A DNA stretch of 9,361 nucleotides from Gammaproteobacteria bacterium UBA3067 (GTDB taxonomy: Bacteria; Pseudomonadota; Gammaproteobacteria; Pseudomonadales; UBA3067), in the NCBI GenBank assembly GCA_002366835.1, contig DFBZ01000161.1, positions 66,051-75,411 of the forward strand, given 5' to 3'. Positions 1-7,500 of the stretch are shown here, in pieces. The notes beneath the pieces are model-generated. The model was not told where the DNA came from, made no database searches, and saw only the letters and a program-made list of their open reading frames with translations. Every line of letters begins with the position of its first letter. The first letter of the stretch is position 1. The position numbers and the translations under genes are program-made.

Positions 1-378
1 GCCCTAAAAGTTATCGGCGAATTAAAAACGGATTTCCAAATCGCCGCTCTCACGAATGGCAATGCAGATATTAATGCGACCGGTTTAAAACCATACATTG
101 ACTACTTCTATTCTGCAGAACTAATCGGTGCAGCAAAACCGGACACACGCATGTTTAAAGTACTGCTTAAGGATGCAGGCTTAAAACCAGAAGAGTGCAT
201 TCATATTGGCGATCACCCCGAGCACGATATTATTTCAGCTCAATCGATGGGAATGCATACCATCTGGCTTAATGCCCAGGAAAAAAAATGGCCCGGAAAT
301 TCCGGGCCAAAATGGGAGGTTCAAACATTTCCTCAGCTACAACAAGTAATTTATAAAATTTGTTTGCATTGTACTTAA
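1..378 (+). CDS. HAD-superfamily phosphatase, YigB-like (5' end missing)
   Basis: The C-terminal 125 codons of a haloacid-dehalogenase-fold hydrolase, open at the left edge; the N-terminal DxD nucleophile motif lies outside the window. Visible motifs, numbered from the first codon: motif II in LTNG (Thr18), motif III Lys46 in AAKPD, and motif IV HIGDHPEHDI with the Mg-binding acids Asp71 and Asp76. The stretch after motif IV (GMHTIWLN) is typical of the YigB/PA5281-type branch. E. coli YigB dephosphorylates 5-amino-6-(5-phosphoribitylamino)uracil in riboflavin synthesis, but this branch is promiscuous and the substrate here is not established. In gammaproteobacteria the gene commonly follows xerC, which would then lie to the left. 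The gene converges on the SutA-like gene with 71 bases between stops. Its last quarter contains a terminator hairpin for the opposite strand. I see no obvious + strand terminator after the stop. HAD assignment is firm; the subfamily is moderately sure. Confidence 0.88.
   Translation, partial: ALKVIGELKTDFQIAALTNGNADINATGLKPYIDYFYSAELIGAAKPDTRMFKVLLKDAGLKPEECIHIGDHPEHDIISAQSMGMHTIWLNAQEKKWPGNSGPKWEVQTFPQLQQVIYKICLHCT
281..308 (-). terminator. Intrinsic terminator for the - strand SutA-like gene, inside the HAD coding sequence
   Basis: On the - strand the sequence forms a perfect 8-bp GC-rich stem (GGCCCGGA / TCCGGGCC, positions 290-308) with a 3-nt loop, followed after one A by eight T residues (complement of 281-288). 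On the + strand the stem is followed by AAAATGGG, so it would not terminate + strand transcription. It sits about 140 bases past the stop codon of the 450-680 gene and is embedded in codons of the HAD phosphatase. Confidence 0.8.
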
Positions 379-449
379 ATATTTTTACCTACGATTAAGC
401 ACCTAAAAATAACGCTAAAAAATTGACTATCTAAATACTCATTTAAAAA

Positions 450-680
450 TCAGATAGGACGGCGTCCATAATTTGACTCTGGTTTTTTAGGAGGATCGCT
501 GGTAATACCCATATCCACGTGTTCAATGCGGCCTCCTGTTTTCAAAAATTCTTCCATATCCTCGTTCAGTTTTTTGCGAATATCATCTTTTACTGAAACG
601 TTATTACCTTCTTCACCCTCATAAGAAAAAAAACTATTTTTTGTTTCTTCAGGGCTGATTGAACCACCATAACTTGCCAT
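450..680 (-). CDS. sutA: SutA-like RNA polymerase-binding transcriptional regulator (short form)
   Basis: A 76-residue hydrophilic protein. Residues 33-76 match, as I remember it, the C-terminal half of Pseudomonas aeruginosa SutA: an amphipathic helix around DMEEFLKTGG (41-50), then a DPPKKP turn (62-67) and a terminal YGRRPI (71-76), where P. aeruginosa ends in YGSRPI. SutA binds the beta subunit of RNA polymerase and raises expression of ribosomal and other genes in slow-growing cells. The P. aeruginosa protein is about 105 residues with a long, very acidic disordered N-tail; here the N-tail is only about 30 residues and only mildly acidic. The start is supported by a strong Shine-Dalgarno, GGAGAAGG, four bases before ATG. 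Transcription probably ends at the hairpin at 281-308. Neighbourhood with a YigB-like HAD gene agrees with my memory of the Pseudomonas locus near xerC, not checked. The family call rests on the C-terminal motif only. Confidence 0.72.
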   Translation of the reverse strand: MASYGGSISPEETKNSFFSYEGEEGNNVSVKDDIRKKLNEDMEEFLKTGGRIEHVDMGITSDPPKKPESNYGRRPI

Positions 681-1115
681 AACACCTTCTCCAACTCACT
701 TACTTATACAGTCCAATATTTATAGCTCAGTGAGTTTTATTTTCTAGCAAGTAAAGGTATCTTTATCGTGTCTTTGTTTCTTTTTTTGTAACAGTATTTT
801 ACCGCTGCCTGAAAAACACTCTTGCAATGGTGTTTTAATATTTTCTACGCATAAGAACCCTGACTTTTACTTACTTTTTAATAGAAGGGTTTTTTATGGA
901 ACCCGCAGGCAACGCTGAAGTCATAAATAAAATGCTTACTGCTTAATGTCATGCCTTTTTCATGTTGTTCTATCAAATAAGCACGCTATAACCTATCGTT
1001 TGGTTTACACCCCGATGTAGCAAGCTTGCAATTTAAGATGGGCCGTCACAAAATACCGACTAAACGAAAGGACTTTTCAGTCAGACAAGAGGAATAAGCC
1101 AACACATCATTTCCT
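681..1115. other. Divergent intergenic region (435 bp), leaders of sutA-like gene and metal operon
   Basis: AT-rich and without a long reading frame. Near the left end is the ribosome-binding site of the - strand gene (685-692); I found no convincing -35/-10 pair for that gene. A weak AT-rich inverted repeat (AAAACAC at 813-819, GTGTTTT at 830-836) is present. A 16-codon frame at 896-946 begins with ATG after GAAGGG (884-889); its ATG falls in the loop of a possible 5-bp hairpin (GGGTT 887-891, AACCC 900-904). The right part holds a candidate + promoter (1004-1032), a 10-bp palindrome (1020-1029) and a weak dyad (GACT 1058-1061, AGTC 1079-1082) just before the first gene of the metal cluster. 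No known metal-regulator box was recognised. Confidence 0.6.
1004..1032 (+). promoter_or_regulatory. Candidate sigma70 promoter of the metal-efflux cluster, with overlapping palindrome
   Basis: TTTACA (1004-1009) matches the -35 consensus at 5 of 6 positions, and TGCAAT (1027-1032) matches the -10 at 4 of 6 with a 17-bp spacer. A perfect 10-bp palindrome, GCAAGCTTGC (1020-1029), overlaps the spacer end and the -10, a place where a repressor or activator dimer could sit. The call rests on consensus matching alone. Confidence 0.35.
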
Positions 1116-1541
1116 ATGGACCGCTTAATTCGCCATCAAGTCACTATTCATTTTTTGCTGCTAATGCTACTAGGACAGTTTATTGGCACAGCTTGGTCAT
1201 GCCCGATGGAAACAGCAACGGCACCAGCATCTCTCTCTGTCAGCCCCCATGGGGAACATCAAGCTCACATGCGAATAGAGGGGTATACAGAAATCAATAA
1301 CGTCGTTAGCAGTACCTCCTTAGGCAGCGAACAAGAATCATCTGAAGTCGCACCCTGTTGTGGTGATGACTCCAGCACTTGCCCGACACACCATTGCAGT
1401 GCGCTTAACTTAGCCGACCTATTCGAAACGCAGAAAACCCCACCCGCCGACAAACTCCAGTCTCTCTTCTATAAAAACCCCATCAAGCGCGCCCCTTCCG
1501 CCCTCTATCGTCCCCCCATCGCCTCTCTCTCTCAGGCATAA
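1116..1541 (+). CDS. Exported Cys/His/Met-rich small protein, CopL/DUF2946-like, probable metal binding
   Basis: 141 residues with a Sec signal peptide: basic n-region, hydrophobic 12-26, probable cleavage after AWS at 28. The mature protein of about 113 residues begins with Cys-Pro-Met (29-31), then has a His/Met patch (H45, H48, H51, M52), a cluster C81-C82, C89 and H92-H93-C94, and a C-terminal YRPPIA (131-136). This plan resembles small exported proteins at the head of copper/silver-resistance operons (CopL or DUF2946 type), some of which are needed for metal-dependent expression. A periplasmic metal-sequestering or signalling role is therefore inferred. ATG 1116 is the only start after the in-frame stop at 1095-1097, but it lacks a good Shine-Dalgarno: AGAGGAA ends about 20 bases upstream, so translation may be weak. 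It precedes the outer-membrane-factor gene by 110 bases on the same strand. No sequence family is certain. Confidence 0.65.
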   Translation: MDRLIRHQVTIHFLLLMLLGQFIGTAWSCPMETATAPASLSVSPHGEHQAHMRIEGYTEINNVVSSTSLGSEQESSEVAPCCGDDSSTCPTHHCSALNLADLFETQKTPPADKLQSLFYKNPIKRAPSALYRPPIASLSQA

Positions 1542-1581
1542 CTACCCGGCTCATAGTTGCCCGGTGCATAGTTACCCGACT
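1537..1581 (+). repeat. Three tandem imperfect 15-bp repeats
   Basis: Three adjacent 15-bp units: CATAACTACCCGGCT (1537-1551), CATAGTTGCCCGGTG (1552-1566), CATAGTTACCCGACT (1567-1581). Consensus is CATAGTTACCCGGCT; each unit differs from it at 2 or 3 positions. The array starts at the last codon of the CopL-like gene, includes its TAA stop, and ends 70 bases before the next start codon. It may be a slippage product or an iterated protein-binding site. Confidence 0.75.
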
Positions 1582-1651
1582 AGAGAAAAATAAGCTCCCA
1601 CAGCCAGCCCACAAACTCCAAACAAAAGTCCTCGATAAAAGTGAGAGAAAC

Positions 1652-3082
1652 ATGCTCATCGACTTCCATGCACTTGCTCCGATCGCACTCTTTGGTAAAG
1701 CGAACAAAACCTTTTGCCGCACTTTGCTTATTAATTGCCTGCTCATCACGCCGGCTCTATCGGATCAATCCTCAGCCAACTTAAATCTAGAAACCTCAGT
1801 TGGAGTACCAAATTCTGCACCTTTATTACTGAGCGATGCGATTAACACGGCATTGCATAATGACCCATGGCTTGCTGGGAACCTCCAGCAACAAAAAGCG
1901 CTGAAGGCCAAAGCAATCGCTAGCGCCGCCCTGCCCAATCCAAAAATTAGCCTTGCCTTGGCCAACCTGGCAACAGATAGTCTTGAGTTCAAGCAAGAGA
2001 ACATGAGCCAACTGAAGCTGAGTGCAAGCCAAATGCTCCCCCGAGGCAACAGCCAGAGCTTAAAGAAAATAAAGTTCACCCAAATGGGCGAGGCACTGCC
2101 ACACCAGCACCATAATCGCCGTGCGCAGCTAAGCTTACAGGTCAGTCAATCGTGGCTGGACACCTATAAAGCACAAGAATCATTGGCCCTCATTGTGGAA
2201 AATCGCCCTTTATTTGAGCAGTTGATCGACATCGCCCAATCCAAATATACCAGTGCTGTTGGAAAAACCCGGCAGCAAGATGTAGTACGCGCCCAACTAG
2301 AACTAACACGCCTTGACGATCGGGCAGCACGACTGAGGCAGCAACAAGAAGTAGGGCTCGCCACGTTATCCCAATGGATCAGTGACGAGGAATCCATTGG
2401 CCTGCGCACCCACAAAGGAGCCAAAGCGAAGGCCTTCATCCATCATCTCGACAGACAGCTGCCCAAGTTAGACCCTCCCAGCATAAGCACAACAGACACA
2501 TCAGCGGTATTACTGACACACCCTGCAGTGTTAGCAATAGACAAACATATCAATGCCAGCCAAACCGATATAAGCCTGGCAGAGCAACACTACAAACCAC
2601 AATTTGGAATTAATGCTGCTTATGCTTATCGCGATGACGCCCCAAACGGCATGGAACGGACTGATTTTTTCTCCGTGGGACTGGGTTTTGATCTACCCCT
2701 GTTTACCGGTAAAAAGCAGGATCAAGAAGTCAAAGCTGCCGCCGCAAATGCGGAGTCCATCAAAACCCGCAAGTGGTTATTATTACGCGAACTCTACGCC
2801 GGTTTTGACGCTGCTGACACGCAGCTACTGCGTCTGAACGAGCGCCAGCATCTCTATAAGTCCCGCTTACTGCCTCAAATGCATGAACAAAGCGAAGCGT
2901 CTTTAAATGCCTATACCAATGATGTGGGTGATTTTGCCGAGGTGATGCGATCTCGTATTGCTGAGCTCAATGCCCACATTGACCACCTCTCCATCAATGT
3001 AGATAGACAAAAAACCATCGCCAAGCTGAATTATTTTTTCGCCGGAGGCAAGCGCCTCCCTACAGGTGACCGCTATGAATAA
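1652..3082 (+). CDS. TolC-family outer-membrane factor of the heavy-metal RND system (CusC/CzcC role)
   Basis: 476 residues with two outer-membrane-efflux (OEP) repeats, about 57-240 and 285-460. Each has a long helical stretch and one beta-hairpin pair: residues 96-130, and 316-351 ending in FDLPLF. This is the usual TolC-type architecture forming the trimeric channel across the outer membrane. The signal peptide has an unusually long n-region: the hydrophobic core is 24-34 with probable cleavage after PALS (37). There is no lipobox, so unlike E. coli CusC this is probably not a lipoprotein. ATG 1652 follows GTGAGAG by a few bases, and I see no other plausible start between it and the signal core. 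The stop overlaps the next gene's start by 8 bases, showing coupling to the adaptor and pump. The name cusC is withheld because OMFs of Cus, Czc and other systems cannot be told apart by eye. Confidence 0.9.
   Translation: MLIDFHALAPIALFGKANKTFCRTLLINCLLITPALSDQSSANLNLETSVGVPNSAPLLLSDAINTALHNDPWLAGNLQQQKALKAKAIASAALPNPKISLALANLATDSLEFKQENMSQLKLSASQMLPRGNSQSLKKIKFTQMGEALPHQHHNRRAQLSLQVSQSWLDTYKAQESLALIVENRPLFEQLIDIAQSKYTSAVGKTRQQDVVRAQLELTRLDDRAARLRQQQEVGLATLSQWISDEESIGLRTHKGAKAKAFIHHLDRQLPKLDPPSISTTDTSAVLLTHPAVLAIDKHINASQTDISLAEQHYKPQFGINAAYAYRDDAPNGMERTDFFSVGLGFDLPLFTGKKQDQEVKAAAANAESIKTRKWLLLRELYAGFDAADTQLLRLNERQHLYKSRLLPQMHEQSEASLNAYTNDVGDFAEVMRSRIAELNAHIDHLSINVDRQKTIAKLNYFFAGGKRLPTGDRYE
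3044..3069 (+). promoter_or_regulatory. GC hairpin and Shine-Dalgarno before the adaptor gene
   Basis: GGAGGC (3044-3049) and GCCTCC (3054-3059) form a perfect 6-bp stem with a 4-nt loop, inside the last codons of the outer-membrane-factor gene. AGGTGA (3064-3069) follows, five bases before ATG 3075, and makes that ATG the preferred start over the in-frame GTG at 3066. The hairpin could hide the competing GGAGG and help reinitiation, or merely reflect coding sequence. Confidence 0.4.
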
Positions 3083-4592
3083 AACCACCCGCTCTATCCT
3101 ATTCTTAAGCATCGGGCTTTTTATTGGCGGCGGCATCACAGCACTGCTGGATTTTTCGTCAGAACATCAACCCAATAATCACACTTCAACACCCAGCAAA
3201 GAAAAAGACCCACTCTACTGGGTCGCCCCCATGGACCCGAACTACCGGCGAGATGGCCCAGGAAAATCACCCATGGGCATGGATCTTGTGCCCGTATATC
3301 AAGAAGAATCCGATGACAGCACCGCAGGTACGGTAAAAATATCTCCCCAAGTCATCAATAACCTCGGCGTTCGCACTGCCCTTATAGAACGCAAACCCCT
3401 AATGAATGATATAAAAACCGTCGGCTACGTTGCTTACGATGAAAATACCTTAATCCACATTCACCCTCGCACCGAAGGCTGGATAGAGTCTTTATATGTA
3501 AGATCATCCGGCGAGCGCGTGAATGCGGGGCAAGCACTATATTCTCTTTATTCTCCCACCCTGGTTAATGCACAAGAAGAATTACTGCTGGCTTTGGAGA
3601 GAGGCAACCAGCGCCTTATTCGCGCAGCGGAAGATCGTCTGAAAGCACTTCAATTACCTGAGTATGCCATCAAACAATTAAAGAAGCGCAAACGTGTTAG
3701 CCAGACCATTATATTCTTCGCCCCCAACACTGGGGTAGTGGATCATCTCAATGTGCGAGAAGGCTTTTTTGTTAAACCATCACAAAACATTATGTCCATT
3801 GGCTCACTGAATGAGGTTTGGGTAGAAGCAGAAGTATTTGAACGCCAGGCACCCCTGGTGAAACCTGGCGCACCCGTCACCATGACACTCAATTATTTAC
3901 CCGGTAGCGTATGGCACGGTGCAGTAGATTATGTCTATCCCGTTGTAAATAAAAAAAATCGCACAGTAAAGGTACGCATGCGCTTTATTAACGAGTCAGG
4001 AGAATTAAAACCAAATATGTTTGCGGAAGTCGTTATTCATGGCAACAAACAAAATAATGTACTGCTTGCACCGAAGGAAGCATTAATTCGTACCGGAACA
4101 ATGAACAGGCTAGTGCTCTCTCTTGATGAGGGCCGATTTAAATCCGTCGTGGTTAAAACTGGGCGTTTCGACGACAACAACATTGAAATACTCAGCGGCG
4201 TTGAGGCCGGGAATAAAGTCGTCACCTCAGCACAATTTCTTATTGATTCAGAATCAAGCAAGTCTTCTGATTTTTCTCGTATGGAAGAACCCCAACAAAA
4301 TAGCAAAAAACAAATACCGGAAAGTGCCGACGTAGAGGGCACAATTAATAGCATCTCCATGGAAGAACGCACCGTCAATATTAGTCACGGCGCCATTCAA
4401 AAATGGAAGCACCCGGTTATGTCCATGGATTTTAAATTAGATAAATTCCTCAATATGGAAGAACTCAAGGTGGGTATGAGGGTGCATTTCTCATTCGTGA
4501 TACGAGATGGTTTTTTTCTCGTTACCCATATTGACCCTCTTAGCATTACCTCAAAAAACAATAATGGCATCACCACGGGGATTCGAAAATGA
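3075..4592 (+). CDS. cusB: CusB-type periplasmic adaptor (membrane fusion protein) with C-terminal CusF-like domain
   Basis: 505 residues from ATG 3075; GTG 3066 would add three residues. Residues 4-26 form an N-terminal membrane anchor or uncleaved signal. Residues 47-75 are the CusB metal-binding segment, with PMDPN, PGKSPMGMDLVP and Met53, Met67 and Met69 at the places where E. coli CusB uses three Met ligands. The lipoyl/barrel-sandwich part runs about 115-245, interrupted by the alpha-hairpin (about 160-205), followed by beta-barrel and membrane-proximal domains to about 390. A polar linker (about 392-417) leads to a CusF-like OB-fold domain, 418-488, with His438, Met449 and Met451 at the CusF ligand positions. 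The Trp position of CusF is His446, with a Trp two residues earlier. Adaptors of this type bridge pump and channel and hand Cu(I)/Ag(I) to the pump. The start overlaps the upstream gene by 8 bases and the stop overlaps the pump gene by 4 (ATGA). Confidence 0.93.
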   Translation: MNKTTRSILFLSIGLFIGGGITALLDFSSEHQPNNHTSTPSKEKDPLYWVAPMDPNYRRDGPGKSPMGMDLVPVYQEESDDSTAGTVKISPQVINNLGVRTALIERKPLMNDIKTVGYVAYDENTLIHIHPRTEGWIESLYVRSSGERVNAGQALYSLYSPTLVNAQEELLLALERGNQRLIRAAEDRLKALQLPEYAIKQLKKRKRVSQTIIFFAPNTGVVDHLNVREGFFVKPSQNIMSIGSLNEVWVEAEVFERQAPLVKPGAPVTMTLNYLPGSVWHGAVDYVYPVVNKKNRTVKVRMRFINESGELKPNMFAEVVIHGNKQNNVLLAPKEALIRTGTMNRLVLSLDEGRFKSVVVKTGRFDDNNIEILSGVEAGNKVVTSAQFLIDSESSKSSDFSRMEEPQQNSKKQIPESADVEGTINSISMEERTVNISHGAIQKWKHPVMSMDFKLDKFLNMEELKVGMRVHFSFVIRDGFFLVTHIDPLSITSKNNNGITTGIRK

Positions 4593-7500
4593 TTGAAGCG
4601 ATTATCCGATGGTCGGTAGCAAACCGTCTTATTGTATTAGCGGCTACCGGGGTCATTATTCTGGTGGGAATCTTTGCCATCAGAAATACACCCGTGGATG
4701 CCATCCCTGATTTGTCCGATGTACAGGTCATCATAAAAACCCACTACCCCGGACAAGCACCACAGGTTGTTCAAGATCAGGTGACCTATCCTCTAACAAC
4801 AGCCATGCTTTCCGTACCCGGAGCGGTTAATGTACGCGGTTATTCTTTTTTCGGTGACTCCTATGTCTATGTAATTTTTGATGATGATACCGACCTTTAT
4901 TGGGCAAGAAGTCGTGTATTGGAATACTTAAGCCAGGTGGAATCTTCACTGCCTGCCACGGCCAATCCACAACTTGGCCCAGATGCGACAGGCGTGGGCT
5001 GGATTTATCTCTACAGCCTGATAGATCGAAGTGGGCAGCATGATATCAGCCAGCTACGCAGTATTCAGGATTGGTTTTTAAAATACGAATTACAAACTGT
5101 GCCCGGCGTTTCTGAAGTCGCCACCATTGGCGGCATGGTGAAACAATACCAAGTGATTGTAGAGCCAGACAAACTGCGCGCTTTTGGCATACCACTTTCC
5201 CATGTGCAAATAGCGATTCAACGAGGCAACCAGGAAGTCGGTGCCTCGGTGGTGGAAATGTCTGAAGCCGAATATATGGTGCGTGCTACCGGGTACATCC
5301 AGAACACCCAAGATCTTGGCAATATTCCCCTTGGTGTTACGCAAAACGGCACCGCGCTTTTATTAAAAGATGTGGCAAGAATTACCGTAGGGCCACAAAT
5401 GCGCCGCGGCATCGCCGAACTCAATGGCGAAGGTGAAACTGTTGGTGGCGTAGTGATTATGCGCTTCGGTGAAAATGCAAAAAAAACCATCGAAGACCTT
5501 AAAAAGAAACTAGACAACTTAAAATCCGGCTTACCGGAAGGCGTGGAAATTATTCCCGTATATGACCGTTCTGCATTGATTGAACGGGCCGTTAAAAATT
5601 TGTGGGAAAAGCTCAGTGAAGAATTATTGATGGTCGCTCTGGTCTGCGTACTATTTTTATTTCATGTTCGCTCGGCACTGGTGGCTATTATCAGCTTGCC
5701 CGTTGGCATATTGGCTGCCTTTATAATTATGTACTTCCAAGGCTTGAACGCCAACATTATGTCTCTCGGTGGCATAGCTATCGCCATTGGAGCCATGGTG
5801 GATGGCGCTATCGTACTGATTGAAAATATGCACAAACATATGGAACGCCAGAAAGTTACCGATGAAAATCGCTGGCAAGTGGTGGCTGATTCCGCCTCAG
5901 AAGTTGGGCCACCGATTTTTTTTGGTTTATTAATCATTACCGTTAGCTTTATGCCAGTGCTTACCTTACAAGCCCAGGAGGGGCGGTTATTTTCCCCCCT
6001 TGCCTATACCAAAACCTACGCATTGGCCGCGGCAGCCATTTTGGCAATTACTCTGGTGCCCGTCCTGATTGGTTACTTTATTCGTGGGCGAATCATAAGC
6101 GAGAAGAAAAACCCCTTAAACCGAGCATTACTCGCTGCATATAAGCCCATATTGGAAGCAGTATTAAGGTTTCCCAAAGTCACTCTGTTATTTGCAGTGA
6201 GTGTACTCGCCATCAGCCTGTACCCGGCCAGTAAAATTGGCAGCGAATTTATGCCCCCCTTAGATGAGGGCGACTTAATGTATATGCCCACCACCTACCC
6301 AGGCCTTTCCATTGGTAAAGCCCGGCAAATATTACAACAAACGGACAAGATCATCCGTACCGTCCCCGAAGTTCAAAACGTCTTTGGAAAAATAGGTCGC
6401 GCCGAAACTGCTACCGACCCTGCGCCTCTCACCATGATAGAAACGTTTATTCAATTAAAACCATTTTCCCAATGGCGACCGGGAATGACGCCTGAATTAT
6501 TAAAGAAGGAAATGAATCAATTAGTACAAATTCCCGGCTTAAGCAATGCCTGGGTTATGCCTATTAAAACTCGCATCGACATGTTGAGCACCGGCATTAA
6601 AACCCCCGTAGGAATAAAAATTTCCGGATCGAATCTCGCTGAAATACAGGCCATCGGAGAAAAGCTAGAAAATATTATGAAAGATATTCCCGGCACCGCA
6701 TCGGTTTATTCCGAGCGTGTTGCCGGCGGACGTTATATCAAAGTGGATATTCAACGTGATAAGGCTGCTCGCTATGGCCTTAATATCGCCGACGTACAGC
6801 AAGTGATTGCAACAGCCATTGGCGGTATGAATGTCACGCAAACCGTCGAAGGCTCAGAACGCTATCCCGTCAATATTCGTTATCCGCAGCATTATCGTAA
6901 AACACCCGAAGATATGGCGCTTTTGCCAGTAGTAACCCCCTCGGGGCAGCGAATCCCTCTTGGTGATGTTGCCAAAATTTACGTTGAAGATGGGCCGCCG
7001 GGAATCAAAAGTGAGAACGCCCGACTCAATGGCTGGGTCTTTGTGGATATTGAAGGTGGCGACATAGGGACATACGTCGACAAAGCCCAAACAGTCGTCG
7101 CGGAAAAACTCAAACTACCAACAGGTTATTCTATTACCTGGGCGGGCCAATATGAATATATGCAAAGGGTGAAAGAAAACCTCACTGTGGTGATCCCCCT
7201 TACTTTATTAATTATTATTACCCTGCTTTATTTTAGCTCCCGCAGCATTTCTGAAGTGGTCATCATTATCGTTACCCTGCCAATTGCCATGGTGGGCAGC
7301 ATCTGGATGATGTACTTTCAGGGTTTTAATTTTTCCGTTGCCGTGGCGGTGGGCCTAATCGCACTGGCGGGCGTGGCCGTGGAAACCGGCATAATCATGC
7401 TGCAATACCTCAAACAAACCTGCAATGATGCCCAGCTAAATATAACGAACCCAGAAAACTACCAAGAACAACTGCATATCGCCATTCGTGATGGCGCACT

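Noticed and set aside
813..836. AT-rich inverted repeat AAAACAC/GTGTTTT as a terminator
   Set aside because: It has only 7 pairs, mostly A-T, with a 10-base loop; too weak for an intrinsic terminator and not placed after a gene.
1557..1586. TTGCCC-18 bp-TAGAGA as a second promoter before the outer-membrane-factor gene
   Set aside because: The match to consensus is poor and the bases belong to the tandem repeat array; no MerR/CueR-type dyad is present.
1483..1749. 88-codon - strand frame across the end of the CopL-like gene and the start of the channel gene
   Set aside because: It runs antisense to two well-supported genes, has no recognisable motif and no good ribosome-binding site.
1765..2079. 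104-codon - strand frame with hydrophobic stretches inside the outer-membrane-factor gene
   Set aside because: It is an antisense shadow of a well-supported TolC-family gene; its hydrophobic look follows from complementing polar codons.
4037..4378. 113-codon - strand frame inside the adaptor gene
   Set aside because: It is opposite a clearly coding domain and has no homology or start signal that I can see.
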